NCBI RefSeq assembly: GCF_007904085.1
Contig: NZ_CP042327.1
Coordinates: 18,067-82,066, forward strand
From: Euhalothece natronophila Z-M001
GTDB taxonomy: Bacteria; Cyanobacteriota; Cyanobacteriia; Cyanobacteriales; Rubidibacteraceae
DNA length: 64,000 bases
Direction: 5' to 3'
Below are positions 24,333 through 38,267 of the stretch, one piece after another. A model generated the notes under the pieces. That model had not been told where the DNA came from. It worked only from the letters and a program-made list of their open reading frames with translations, and made no database searches. Numbering within the stretch: position 1 is the first letter of the stretch; each line of letters starts with the position of its first letter. Both the position numbers and the translations under genes were made by a program.

Positions 24333-25931
24333 TTAAGGATAAACCTGGATTGAGTCATTGGGTAAGGCTTGAATAAATCGATCGCGCTGGGGATGTCCCG
24401 CACCAAACACACTAACTACTTGATAGGGGTCATCATCATCTGGGAAATTAGACTGAATCCAAACATAAGAGGGAATCCCTAATTTTCCCCCAACATTTTT
24501 ATTACCGCGACGAGTAAAATTGTTATAGCCTTTGTAATGATCACTACTATAAAGCAACCCTAAGCCTTGTCCAATAACCTTATGTTGGTGTCCTTCACTG
24601 TTCCAATTGTTAACCGCTTCTGGATATTTTAAGCCTGGGGAAGGGACAAGATAAATGATAGCATCATTATTGTTGAGAACATCCTGACAGCGTCGTTTTA
24701 CAGTTTTCCCCTTCTCTTGAACGTCAATAATTAGCGGATGATGATCGGGGGGTTGTGCTGAATAAACAGCTTTAAAACTATCTAAAGTATCTTCAATCAA
24801 CTCAGACCATTCCACTTCATCACAGGGAAGAATCTGATCGGGAAATTTCCACAGACACCCTCTTAATCTTCCATTATTCCAATGAAGCGGACGACGGGAA
24901 CCGCGACCAATTCCCCCTAAATGAGAGGCTAATAATAAGGTCTGTTCAATCGCTTTATGGTGTTTCTCTGTCTTCGCCTCAATCAAGATGTTTCCCTGAC
25001 AGAAATAAGGATTATTCCTGTTTCCCATGTCTTCTTCAGTTAGTTCCACCCCTAAACGAAAACTTCCCTCTTGACTAAGTTGACCGAATAGTTCATTCTC
25101 AAATTCTTGGGCAGTTTGATTATTATAAAGTCCTAGCGCGATCGCGCGAAACCAATATCTCAAAATCCCTCTTAACGCAACTGGACGAAACGTTTTATCT
25201 TGATTCGACGCGCCAAACATTCCTTGAGAATAAAACTGGAAATGATGAGTGGAACTATGGGGTAAATTTCCTTTTACTGTTGTTCTACCATAACCAGCGC
25301 TGACTCTTGAACCAATTCCTGCATGTAAAGCCTGTTTTAGCCACCCTTTAACAGTTTGGAGATCATCATTTTTTTGTTGTTGATATCTTCCGCGACTGGT
25401 AGAAACTAACCCAATTAAAATCTCAGGTTCTTCCATTGATAATAGAGGATGAGGAACAGGATTATATTGAACCTGATTGTCTTTCCATGACCATTGGGGG
25501 TTCGCCATATCCACACTTAAACAAGGTTCAGTAGGAAACGCATCTAAAATTTGTACTGTTCCAATTCCTTGATCAATATCCCCTAAAATTCGTTTCACTT
25601 CTGCTAAACTAATCTCTTCGTTTTTTGCGTGTTTTTTCGCTTGGGCTAAGAGCGCCCCTTTGAGACTGCTAGAAGGGATATAGGGAACCCCATAAACGGG
25701 ATGAAATACAGGCAACAGCAACTCTTGAAATCCTCTCATTCCGCCGACACGAACCCGCCAAGAAAAGGTTACTTTTAAGGTTTCATCGGCTAAATTCTCT
25801 GTTTTTTGTGTTAACTGTTGATAGACTTTTCCACATTTTCCTTCAGCATTTGCAACTGATTCCAAACTCTGATTTCTATCTTGATCTGTTTCAAAGTTTT
25901 TTGAGTTTAATTCTTGTAAAGGATTTACCAT
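24333..25931 (-). CDS. Fused Cmr6-Cmr1 type III-B RAMP protein
   Basis: 532 aa with two RAMP parts. Residues about 50-235 look like Cmr6 (FHPVYGVPYIPSSSLKGALL, then HAGIGSRVSAGYGR, a glycine-rich loop). Residues about 245-530 look like Cmr1 (RPVALRGILRYWFRAIAL, then LGGIGRGSRRPL). Cmr1 and Cmr6 cap the 3' end of the Cmr-crRNA complex and are usually separate proteins. No separate cmr1 or cmr6 gene is present, so the fusion supplies both. It lies downstream of cmr5 in the same operon with a 14-bp gap. Confidence 0.85.
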   Translation of the reverse strand: MVNPLQELNSKNFETDQDRNQSLESVANAEGKCGKVYQQLTQKTENLADETLKVTFSWRVRVGGMRGFQELLLPVFHPVYGVPYIPSSSLKGALLAQAKKHAKNEEISLAEVKRILGDIDQGIGTVQILDAFPTEPCLSVDMANPQWSWKDNQVQYNPVPHPLLSMEEPEILIGLVSTSRGRYQQQKNDDLQTVKGWLKQALHAGIGSRVSAGYGRTTVKGNLPHSSTHHFQFYSQGMFGASNQDKTFRPVALRGILRYWFRAIALGLYNNQTAQEFENELFGQLSQEGSFRLGVELTEEDMGNRNNPYFCQGNILIEAKTEKHHKAIEQTLLLASHLGGIGRGSRRPLHWNNGRLRGCLWKFPDQILPCDEVEWSELIEDTLDSFKAVYSAQPPDHHPLIIDVQEKGKTVKRRCQDVLNNNDAIIYLVPSPGLKYPEAVNNWNSEGHQHKVIGQGLGLLYSSDHYKGYNNFTRRGNKNVGGKLGIPSYVWIQSNFPDDDDPYQVVSVFGAGHPQRDRFIQALPNDSIQVYP

Positions 25932-25945
25932 TTGAACGATTCTCC

Positions 25946-26539
25946 TTATTCTTTCGCTTCACCAAGTACCGCAACCGCCCAAAACGACCATTCTTTAGCT
26001 AACTGAATGCTAAGTCGATTCAAGACAGTATATTCCCGTAAGGGAAGTTGAATTAATGTGGATTCATTATTAGGATCAAAATTGCCATTACTAAAGGTTT
26101 TAAGTCGGTTGAGAAAGACTTGATAAACAATTCCTTTGTATTTAGTATCCGATCCCGTTCCATTTAGAAATTTTTTCATATCACCGCTTAAACGATGCAA
26201 TCCCCAAGTTGAAATATAAGCAGTTAATCCTTGTACTAAACTAGAAGCCCTCTTACAATAATCTTCACTCAATTCTTTGGTTAATCTCTCTTTCACCTCA
26301 GTTAATCCTTCATAGGCTTCTAAACTAAATTGACGAGTATCTAACTTGATTGGAGATGAGGGTTGAGTGTTAGGCTGGTTAGGTTGAGCAGTTGCTTGTG
26401 AAGTATTTTTTGGTAAAGGTTGTGTCGTTGGCTTATTGTTTTGAAACTTTTGATTAGTCTCTCGATTTGATGGCTTTTTTGGTTTTTGGTTTTGTTTTTT
26501 AGATTTTTTTTGGTTATTACTTGTCTTTTTCTTAGCCAT
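25946..26539 (-). CDS. cmr5: Cmr5 small subunit with long basic N-terminal extension
   Basis: 197 aa. The C-terminal 125 residues are alpha-helical and fit Cmr5 (KRASSLVQGLTAYISTWGLH, then YRxx-type KYKGIVYQVFLNRLKTF and WSFWAVAVLGEAKE). The first 70 residues are a Lys/Asn/Gln/Pro-rich tail, unusual for Cmr5 and probably disordered, RNA-binding or a linker. Cmr5 lines the groove of the effector complex. Located between cmr4 and the fused cmr6-cmr1. Confidence 0.85.
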   Translation of the reverse strand: MAKKKTSNNQKKSKKQNQKPKKPSNRETNQKFQNNKPTTQPLPKNTSQATAQPNQPNTQPSSPIKLDTRQFSLEAYEGLTEVKERLTKELSEDYCKRASSLVQGLTAYISTWGLHRLSGDMKKFLNGTGSDTKYKGIVYQVFLNRLKTFSNGNFDPNNESTLIQLPLREYTVLNRLSIQLAKEWSFWAVAVLGEAKE

Positions 26540-26552
26540 TTAAATTCTCTCC

Positions 26553-27409
26553 TTAATCATTAACTGTATTTAAGTATGCCCAACCGCGTCCGAGTCCTTC
26601 TAAACCGCCAAACTGTAATTTGTCATCTAAAAGTTGCTGTGTTGCTGTCCGAATATTGTTGGTGTTTGCCTCATCTTTAGCTGGTTTCATTCCCCAAGGG
26701 AAGAATAATACTGCTTCTGGAGGAATGGCCTCTTCTGATCGAAAAGAGCCATCTTTGACCGTTTTTTCCCTTTCTTCTAAGGTAACTCTCACTTCTCGCT
26801 GTAATCCTGTTTCAATAAGGGAAATACAGTCCTCATCGCTAACAATAACTAGATTATCTAATATTTGGCTAATCATCCCATTTTGTGAGGGTAAATGTTT
26901 GAGATTATTAGCAATTTCAGTGACAGGTTGATGATTGAGATGATTTCTGCTGAGTTTGGCATTTTGTAATAACAATTCGTTGGTATCAAAGCTGACTAAA
27001 GCAGGAGTATTGTCAGTAATTTTACTACGACATTGGGCAATGAAATGACTTAAAGGATTCTGATCTAACCAGCGATTCCAACGTTCTAGAAATAAGGGAC
27101 AAGTAATCCAGATTAAATGATGACTTAATGAGGCTATGGGAAAGAAAAGTAAGGTGGCATCGGCAAACCAAACTTCTCCTTCTGTCGGCTGTTGTCCGTC
27201 TTTAATTTTTTGTCCAAAAAAGATTCCTGCTTCTTCTTCACCATGGCTGGCTTCCAATTCGGCGCGAATTTTTCCCCGTAAAGAGGAGGCGGGAAGATAA
27301 GGAAATTCGGTGTGAACTTCTCGCGCAATTCCCATTAGGTTGCCTTCATCTGCACTCGCGCCTGTATGTAAGGGCGTGAGAAGATACATATAAGTTAATT
27401 GTTGTGTCA

Positions 27410-27410
<1 letters not shown>
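26553..27410 (-). CDS. cmr4: Cmr4 backbone RAMP subunit
   Basis: 285 aa from ATG at 27410, which overlaps the cmr3 stop (TAATG). Typical Cmr4 features: YLLTPLHTGASADEGNLMGI, FPYLPASSLRGKIRAEL and the C-terminal LQFGGLEGLGRGWAYL. Cmr4 forms the repeated backbone and cuts target RNA; the likely catalytic Asp lies in SADEGN near residue 23. An upstream in-frame ATG at 27425 inside cmr3 is less likely. Confidence 0.93.
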
Positions 27411-31535
<4,125 letters not shown>

Positions 31536-31695
31536 AAAGAGTTTTATTGTTTAATTAGTATTTAATTTGTAGCACAGTATGAAACATAAATCACTTACTT
31601 TAAGTTAAATTTACCTGGCTTTCTCACCATAAAAGCTAACAGGAAAATACATCACTATTGTTCAAGATATGGGAAGTTTAATCATCTGTGTTGCC

Positions 31696-31738
31696 TTTCC
31701 ACGCGAACAGCGAAAAAAAAAGGATATTCGCGTGGAAA
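31696..31738. promoter_or_regulatory. 12-bp inverted repeat between the cmr operon and the kinase-WYL gene
   Basis: TTTCCACGCGAA (31696-31707) and TTCGCGTGGAAA (31727-31738) are perfect inverted repeats around a 19-base A-rich loop. The site lies in the divergent promoter region of cas10 (start 31535) and the WYL-domain gene (start 31808), so it is a good candidate operator for the WYL regulator. Confidence 0.5.
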
Positions 31739-31807
31739 AGTTAGCTTGGATCAAAAAAGCATTTTATAGTAGATTTAACGTTTCACCGAGTGATATTCAG
31801 CCTAAAA

Positions 31808-33868
31808 ATGAGTTTGTTGTGTCATATTTTGATTGGTTGCCCCAGCAGTGGCAAATCTAGCCTTGCCCGCGCGATCGCGCAAGAGTCTCCCCATTATCGG
31901 ATCATTTCCACGGATCAGATTCGTGCCGAATTATTTGGAGATCAAACCATTCAGGGAAATTGGTCGCAAGTGGAAGCCAAGGTTTATGAAGCCATTGACC
32001 AAGCCCTGAAAGCAGGCTTTCCGATCATTTATGATGCAACCAATGCGAAACGGGCGTGGCGCATGGGATTACTGGAACATCTTCGCCAATATCGTGATGT
32101 GGATTGGATGGGCTGGTATTTGAAAACGCCTCTGGAAACTTGCTTGCAGTGGAATAAAAAGCGCGATCGTCAGGTTCCTGAAGCAGTCATTCAACGTATG
32201 AACCATTGGTTGAAGCAATTTCCCCCTGATGATGGGGAAGGATTTACAGCACTGCATACCTTAAAGCCGGATACTCTCGATTCTTGGTTACAACAAATTA
32301 ATCAAGGGATTAACAAACTTCCGAAGACGAAAATTAATCGTGAAAATTGCAATCGTCCTTTAACCTTTCACACTTATTCCCGCTTACTAGATTTCGAGCG
32401 TTTAATGTACTTAATTCGCTTACTGATTCAGTATCCAGGGTTGGGGAATTTGCAAACCGCTTCCCCCGAAATCATTGAAAAAGTTTTAGGCGAGGAACAA
32501 ACATTTGAAGATGAAATTGAAGAAATTTGTGCCTTTTTAGCCAAAACCGCCGACCCCCTCTACGCTGATCCAAAGGCTGTTGCTCAAGATTTGCAGTGGT
32601 TGGAAAGCAATGGTTTATTGGGAGGAAATAACCTACAGCAACCCTTGGAACTGGGCATTTATCAATCTCAGGACTATCCGACTCATCACTATTCTGATAT
32701 CGAACCCTTTTTGCGCTTAATCAATACCATTCGTTTAATTCTCCATGAACCCTTTATTCGTGAACCAAACTCAACAACATTAAAAAGTTTTGTGCATCGT
32801 CTCCAATTCGAGGGATTAATCAAGCATCAAGCAGAAGAAAAACAGATTTCCAATCTCCGTAAAGATATTGAAAAAGTGCTTAAACCTTATGAAATTCTAC
32901 CCCACTTTTCTATGAGACGGGGCTATTTTATGGGGACTGCTATTTTATCATTTCCTGAGCTAGTGAAAGTCTTTCGGTTATTGGAAAGCCAAGCAAAAAG
33001 TCTTGAAGACCCTGAATCATTGGAAATTTATCAATTATTTCAAGAACGAATGCAGTGGTCACAACTTGCCGATACTCAATCTTATCCTGTACGTGCTATT
33101 CATAATCGCAATATCGTTAACTTGGAAAAACTGTCTCCTTCCGCCCTCGCTCTGAATATCAAGAAACTCGAAGTAGCCATTGAACAAGGGCAGTTATTAG
33201 AACTCGGACGCATTATCGGGAGTGGGCGCTATCAGTCTGGAGAAGACAATTATTTTTTCGCTTATCCGCTGCAATTAGTGTTTCATAATATTGGTTGGTA
33301 TTTAGGTTTAGAACGGTATGATGGAAACCATCAAGGATTGCTCCAATTTGAGCGCGTAGATCGCTTATTATTGGGACGCACTCCGTCTCAAAAACGTCCT
33401 CTGAGCGAACAATGGTCGGCACTAAAACGACTCCGAAAACTCTATGAATATAGTGGGGGAATCTATTTGGGCAAAGACGTTAAGCAGCAAAAAAACTATC
33501 TCAGTCGTGAACCTTCCCAACGAAAAATGGCAGAGGTAACTGTCGAGTTATGGATTAATGATGCCATGTTTCGGTTTATTAGTGAGGGAACTAAACGGTT
33601 TCCTCTCAAACAAATGAAAATGTCAAAATCCTTCAATCCTGACTTAAATCGAAAGAATAAAACTTTGTTTAGCTTGAAGACAACCAATGATCCCAATTTC
33701 CCTAATCGTTATCAAGTGAAATTGCCCTGTTGGTGTGTTGACGATTATGATTTTCATCGCTGGATTTTAGGTTTTGGTGGACAAGTTAAAGTAATGAGTC
33801 CAGACTCCCTGAAAACAATTATTCAAGAAAAAGGAACTGCGATTGCCCAACTTTATAACCAGGAATAA
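31808..33868 (+). CDS. P-loop kinase fused to a WYL-domain regulator
   Basis: 686 aa from ATG at 31808 (a GTG six codons upstream is less likely). The N-terminus is a nucleotide kinase-like AAA_33 domain: ILIGCPSSGKSSLARAIAQ (Walker A, residues 8-26), then IIYDATNAKRAWR and WYLKTPLETCLQWNKKRDR, as in polynucleotide-kinase-like proteins. The middle is helical, and the C-terminal part is WYL-like (YPLQLVFHNIGWYLGLERYD, about 490-510) with a C-terminal extension (DFHRWILGFGGQVKVMSPDS). WYL proteins regulate CRISPR-Cas transcription in cyanobacteria and sense nucleic-acid ligands. It is divergent from the cmr operon and just upstream of array 2. Confidence 0.8.
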   Translation: MSLLCHILIGCPSSGKSSLARAIAQESPHYRIISTDQIRAELFGDQTIQGNWSQVEAKVYEAIDQALKAGFPIIYDATNAKRAWRMGLLEHLRQYRDVDWMGWYLKTPLETCLQWNKKRDRQVPEAVIQRMNHWLKQFPPDDGEGFTALHTLKPDTLDSWLQQINQGINKLPKTKINRENCNRPLTFHTYSRLLDFERLMYLIRLLIQYPGLGNLQTASPEIIEKVLGEEQTFEDEIEEICAFLAKTADPLYADPKAVAQDLQWLESNGLLGGNNLQQPLELGIYQSQDYPTHHYSDIEPFLRLINTIRLILHEPFIREPNSTTLKSFVHRLQFEGLIKHQAEEKQISNLRKDIEKVLKPYEILPHFSMRRGYFMGTAILSFPELVKVFRLLESQAKSLEDPESLEIYQLFQERMQWSQLADTQSYPVRAIHNRNIVNLEKLSPSALALNIKKLEVAIEQGQLLELGRIIGSGRYQSGEDNYFFAYPLQLVFHNIGWYLGLERYDGNHQGLLQFERVDRLLLGRTPSQKRPLSEQWSALKRLRKLYEYSGGIYLGKDVKQQKNYLSREPSQRKMAEVTVELWINDAMFRFISEGTKRFPLKQMKMSKSFNPDLNRKNKTLFSLKTTNDPNFPNRYQVKLPCWCVDDYDFHRWILGFGGQVKVMSPDSLKTIIQEKGTAIAQLYNQE

Positions 33869-33983
33869 CAAAACGTTTTCTCATTTCCTCGGTTTTCCAG
33901 AGTATGCCAAAACCCAAGTCGATCTCGCCCGTACTTTGGTCACAGTTTATGGGAGAGATGAAGTGGATTGCTTAACCCTTTTT

Positions 33984-34160
33984 CTGATCGCCTCGCCAAA
34001 TCGCTGTAATACCGATTCTCTCGTTGACCCGCTCGGTTGCCCACTATCAAGGATTTCTAGCGATTTAAACCATTTTTATCTTATAGCAAAAAAATTATTT
34101 CGCACCCCCCTCGGAAATGGCACTTGCAATCCAGTCACAGTGGGGGCTAAAATTAGAGGG
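33984..34160 (+). promoter_or_regulatory. CRISPR leader 2
   Basis: About 177 bp, closely similar to leader 1 at 21001-21179. Between 33869 and 33984 no gene is visible. The leader ends in GGGGGCTAAAATTAGAGGG directly before the first repeat. Confidence 0.85.
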
Positions 34161-35095
34161 GTCGCTTCCCTACGGGGAAGTGGAATTAATGGAAACTCCT
34201 TTCTCCAGTAATTGGAAGCCTTCTGTCTGAAGTCGCTTCCCTACGGGGAAGTGGAATTAATGGAAACTTCTAGAACAGTACCAAACTCATCATCGCTCCA
34301 ATGTCGCTTCCCTACGGGGAAGTGGAATTAATGGAAACACATATCTGACGTTGTAGATTGATGCAGGGACTCGGTCGCTTCCCTACGGGGAAGTGGAATT
34401 AATGGAAACAAGAGGTCTTCTGTTCCAGCCTCTTTGTGAGCTTTTAGTCGCTTCCCTACGGGGAAGTGGAATTAATGGAAACTTCTTTGGGATTTAGACT
34501 TGTGTTCTTTTTCAGTCGCGTCGCTTCCCTACGGGGAAGTGGAATTAATGGAAACCTGAATTTGGCAATGAAGTCACCAGACCGCTCTGGCTTGTCGCTT
34601 CCCTACGGGGAAGTGGAATTAATGGAAACCTTAGAAGACCCTAAGGAGAATGGCTTAGCTCCCTTTAGTCGCTTCCCTACGGGGAAGTGGAATTAATGGA
34701 AACTTCTTAGCTTCCTGATTAACTTTATTTACATCAGCATTGTTGTAGTCGCTTCCCTACGGGGAAGTGGAATTAATGGAAACATCCTTAGTCAACCCAT
34801 CAGGGGCATTAATCCGACTACCGCTGTCGCTTCCCTACGGGGAAGTGGAATTAATGGAAACAGGTTTACGCGATTAGTTAGCTTGATGAAATCTTTCAGT
34901 CGCTTCCCTACGGAGAAGTGGAATTAATGGAAACTACATCTGTGTGTTAGGCTTGCTAGACTTAATATAATGTCGCTTCCCTACGGGGAAGTGGAATTAA
35001 TGGAAACCCCCTAACGAGCACCAGACTCGATTTACAGGGGCGAGGACTACTTCCTCATCCTTCTGTCGCTTTCCTACGGGGAAGTGGAATTAATG
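34161..35095 (+). CRISPR. CRISPR array 2: thirteen 36-bp repeats, twelve spacers
   Basis: Repeats start at 34161, 34232, 34303, 34374, 34447, 34520, 34594, 34668, 34748, 34826, 34899, 34972 and 35065, with the same unit as array 1. The repeat at 34899 has one change (CGGAGAAG) and the last is degenerate (TTTCC in place of TTCCC, ending early at about 35095). Spacers are 35-44 bp except the last, 57 bp. The degenerate end and the leader give rightward transcription. The regular 35-bp first three spacers are the newest. Confidence 0.98.
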
Positions 35096-35330
35096 CCACT
35101 CTGGGCATCTTCTCCCTTGTTCCCGTGCAACCTTGAATGCACGTCATACCGATTGCCTATTATCCCAATCAGGGGGATATGACAGTAAAATTCACGAATC
35201 GTTGCCATTCCCCGAAATGAGATCACGAACCGAAAAAAATGCTTTCAAGAGTACCTTCACATAGCCACCCCAACGATGCTTCTTAGTCGCCAATGGCTTG
35301 AATTTAGACTGTTGCATTGAGTTGAAATAA

Positions 35331-37133
35331 TTATAATCTGCGGTTTTCCATCAAACCCATTAACTTGCGTTTGCGACCATGAGCTTTCACTAATTCTTCT
35401 CGATATCGAAGCCATTCCGATTCTTGGTTCATTGCCAAATAAGCAGCGTGGACTCGTTTTAACCACTGCACAGCCAACTCGTATAATTTAGCGTGAGAAC
35501 GTTCAATAATGGATTCAGCACGGGCTTTGGCATCATCAATGACCCATTGGCTATGACTTTCGAGAACCTGATCCATTACTTTGAAAATGAGTTGCGTATG
35601 GTAACTGGATAAATCACTCACGATCGCGATCGCGTCCTCAATCAACCCTTCTTTTAAGAAAATATTGACCTTGGCATGTTCTGCTCTCCAACTATCGGTT
35701 TCTCGGAGGGACTGTAATAATTCTGTTTTCAGTTCCGACCAATTGTGAGCTAAGGCTTCAAGCCTTTCATAATCAGAGAAAGACGGTTCCATTTTGAACG
35801 CAATGATCCTTGCGTCTAAAGCAGCCTCAGAATCGCCGATGGTTTCTGCGAGCTTGCTTGTCCAAATGGCAAATCCAGAATCTCGGACTAAGAAATTGTT
35901 ATCTTGAGGATCGAAACACAATTCCAGTCCTAGTTGGGCAATGGTTAGGGCTTGTGATTGATATTGTTTTTCCCATAAGGTTTCGGCTAAGGCTTTGGCT
36001 TCAACGAAAGAATCGATTACCGTGGGAGCAAGGGTCATCACTTGTTCAACTCGTCCCAACCGAGCCAGCATGATTAAGTAATCTTTAATTTGTCCTTCTG
36101 CTTGGGCTAAACGAAGATATTCCTCATAACGTTCTTGCCGTTCGAGAATTCTTAAGCGCACTCGGCTCAAATCTTCTGCCCATTGTGGGGGTTCACCTTG
36201 CCAAGGTCGTTGTTCTGGCGTTTCCTCTGATAACACTTTTAATAAGGGAGGATAATCCCAGCCTTGCCGTAAGGCTTCCAGAGCCATGGCAAAACTGCCC
36301 CATTCCTCTTGCCACATTTCTATTGTTTCTTGCCATAGTAAAACTTCCTCTTCCGTGAAGTCTCCACTTAAAATCGCTTCCGTACAAGCGCGATCAAAAT
36401 CTATATCTATATCTTCAGGTTCTAAGCCATAGTCTGAAACTACGTCCCAATTTTCAAAACATCCTTCGATAATTCCCTGTAAAATCGTTAAAGCATTGTT
36501 GCCATCTCCGCGTTCGGCAAATGTCCTCGCTTCATCAATGAGCTGGCATAATCTCAACTCAACATCATTATCGTCCCAACCATTTTCCCAAGCGACGGCA
36601 GTATCGTACAGAATTTGTTCTACTCGTCGCTTCAAGGGAGCGGAATCAACCGTTGTTCTTTTTGGTTGGGCTTTGCTTGATTTTGACTCTGTGGGGGATG
36701 GCGTTGAAGATAATAAACGACTGACCTGAAAGTCAATCTCTTCGATCAGAGTCGGATCGTTTTCCACCAGTGCTTGAATTAAATTTTGGGTTTGGACAAG
36801 ATTCAATTGATCGAGTAATTCATTTAAGCTGGGACGTTCTTGAATCTCCTCCGGCTGATTTAAACAAAACAGAAGTGTCGCGACAATATGTTTGCACCAC
36901 CCTTCAAAGTTATAGGCACAAGTGCAGGTGGTGTGGGTAATTCCGTGGTCGTCAAAGGTGATTGTAAGGTGATAAGGGTCGATTTCATTCCCTTCCACTT
37001 GGCTAAAAATCGTCTGTTTGCGCTGTGTTACGGAGAATACCGCTCCCGTGTGAAAATAATCTTGACCGCGCTCTAAAGACTGAGGTCTGGTATTTTCCTC
37101 AATGACAGCATACGTTAAGTTCGGAATCGCCAT
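35331..37133 (-). CDS. SWIM zinc-finger protein
   Basis: 600 aa. A SWIM zinc finger is visible near the N-terminus: C70-x-C72-x7-C80-x-H82 (CTCAYNFEGWCKH). The rest is long, helical and repeat-like (LRLAQAEGQIKDYLIMLARL, EGLIEDAIAIVSDLSSYHTQ), resembling TPR/HEAT arrays. SWIM domains bind DNA or proteins. Convergent to array 2; probably a separate gene and not a Cas protein, although CRISPR neighbourhoods often carry it. Intact. Confidence 0.8.
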   Translation of the reverse strand: MAIPNLTYAVIEENTRPQSLERGQDYFHTGAVFSVTQRKQTIFSQVEGNEIDPYHLTITFDDHGITHTTCTCAYNFEGWCKHIVATLLFCLNQPEEIQERPSLNELLDQLNLVQTQNLIQALVENDPTLIEEIDFQVSRLLSSTPSPTESKSSKAQPKRTTVDSAPLKRRVEQILYDTAVAWENGWDDNDVELRLCQLIDEARTFAERGDGNNALTILQGIIEGCFENWDVVSDYGLEPEDIDIDFDRACTEAILSGDFTEEEVLLWQETIEMWQEEWGSFAMALEALRQGWDYPPLLKVLSEETPEQRPWQGEPPQWAEDLSRVRLRILERQERYEEYLRLAQAEGQIKDYLIMLARLGRVEQVMTLAPTVIDSFVEAKALAETLWEKQYQSQALTIAQLGLELCFDPQDNNFLVRDSGFAIWTSKLAETIGDSEAALDARIIAFKMEPSFSDYERLEALAHNWSELKTELLQSLRETDSWRAEHAKVNIFLKEGLIEDAIAIVSDLSSYHTQLIFKVMDQVLESHSQWVIDDAKARAESIIERSHAKLYELAVQWLKRVHAAYLAMNQESEWLRYREELVKAHGRKRKLMGLMENRRL

Positions 37134-37464
37134 AATTGTTTAATTTAACAACTTGCTTGAATTGTAATCGGTATTTTTGAAAAAATTGCCTGAACTAGGA
37201 TCTGGTTAAAGCGGTTCGGCCGAAGGAATGGGCTGAGACAAACGTCTCTCAAAATACAAGGTCAGTAGATGGACAAGTCTAGTTTTAGCGCGATCGCGCT
37301 CCTGTTGTAGAGTATGCAAATCAACATTTGCACCTAGCTATTTCCGTTCTAAGGCACGTTCATCAGATGAGGAACATTGTCTCCTTATCCCAATTTCTGG
37401 TAAATGATTGATGTTGACATTTTTCCTCTCAATATGAGAGGATTAGAAGATATATCAATTTAAC
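37134..37464. other. Intergenic region, no gene seen
   Basis: A GCGATCGCGC site (HIP1-like) lies at about 37290. AT-rich toward the higBA promoter, with ATGAGAGGATTAGAAGA before the start. No RNA gene or clear repeat recognised. Confidence 0.4.
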
Positions 37465-37764
37465 ATGAGGATTATCAGTTACAAAACTCTCCGAGTCGCT
37501 GCCAATAAGCATCCTGATTTAAAACAACCTTTAGATGACTGGTATAAGATTGCCAAAAGTGCTAATTGGACAAGCCTTAATGATGTCCGAAAAACTTTTA
37601 AGAGTGCAGATTCGGTCGGAAATTTTACAGTATTTAACATTAAGGGAAATCATTATCGTCTCATTGTAGGAATTGATTATCAAAAACAAATAATCTTCAT
37701 CAAGTATGTTCTCACTCATGCTGAGTATGATAAGGAGGCTTGGAAAAATGACCCGTACTACTAA
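37465..37764 (+). CDS. higB: HigB-type mRNA interferase toxin
   Basis: 99 aa, RelE-superfamily HigB: MRIISYKTLRVAANKHPDLK, then LDDWYKIAKSANWTSLNDVR, a KTFKSADSVG segment and HYRLIVGIDYQKQIIFIKYV with the conserved basic residues, ending in THAEYDKEAWKNDPYY. HigB cleaves mRNA on the ribosome. Toxin precedes antitoxin, as usual in higBA. The antitoxin start overlaps the last codons. Confidence 0.92.
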   Translation: MRIISYKTLRVAANKHPDLKQPLDDWYKIAKSANWTSLNDVRKTFKSADSVGNFTVFNIKGNHYRLIVGIDYQKQIIFIKYVLTHAEYDKEAWKNDPYY

Positions 37765-38155
37765 TCAAAATCTGACAGATATTACTGATATATTCCCTTT
37801 CGTTATTAAAACAGAAAAGCAGTATAACAAAGCGTTGTCTATTACTGAGAGTCTTTTCTTTAAAGAAAATCGAAATCAAGAAGAAGAACAAGCACTTGAT
37901 GTTTGGACTGTTTTAATTGAGATGTATGAAAATCAGCAGTTTTCTCCGGGGTCGGAAGCGACTCCTGTTTCTATTTTAAATACTCTCATGGAATCACAAG
38001 GGATTACTCAAGCTGATTTAGTCCGTGAAGGAATTGGCTCAAGTGGAGTGGTTTCTGAAATGGTGAATAACAAGCGAACGATTAGTAATAAACAAGCTAA
38101 AAAGTTAGCTAAAATTTTTCATGTTTCTCCTGAAGTTTTCATCCATTTCGATTAG
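37748..38155 (+). CDS. higA: HigA-type HTH antitoxin
   Basis: 135 aa from ATG at 37748 (MTRTTNQNLTDITDIFPFVI), which has AAGGAGG 10 bases upstream and overlaps the toxin end. An earlier in-frame ATG at 37706 is unlikely. The C-terminal XRE helix-turn-helix is clear: ESQGITQADLVREGIGSSGV then VNNKRTISNKQAKKLAKIFH. It should repress the operon and bind HigB. Confidence 0.92.
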   Translation: MTRTTNQNLTDITDIFPFVIKTEKQYNKALSITESLFFKENRNQEEEQALDVWTVLIEMYENQQFSPGSEATPVSILNTLMESQGITQADLVREGIGSSGVVSEMVNNKRTISNKQAKKLAKIFHVSPEVFIHFD

Positions 38156-38267
38156 AAGTGATTTTATGGTCTGATTTTAGCTTACTGATCACGCAGATTT
38201 TTGTAAACAATTAAAATTTCCAAAATTAAATTAGAAAAGAAGGTAGAAGCGAAAAGGAAGATCAATT

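Noticed and set aside
31669..31860. Plus-strand 63-codon frame over the inverted repeat upstream of the kinase-WYL gene
   Set aside because: It runs into the kinase-WYL gene in another frame, and its middle part is simply translation of the hairpin loop.
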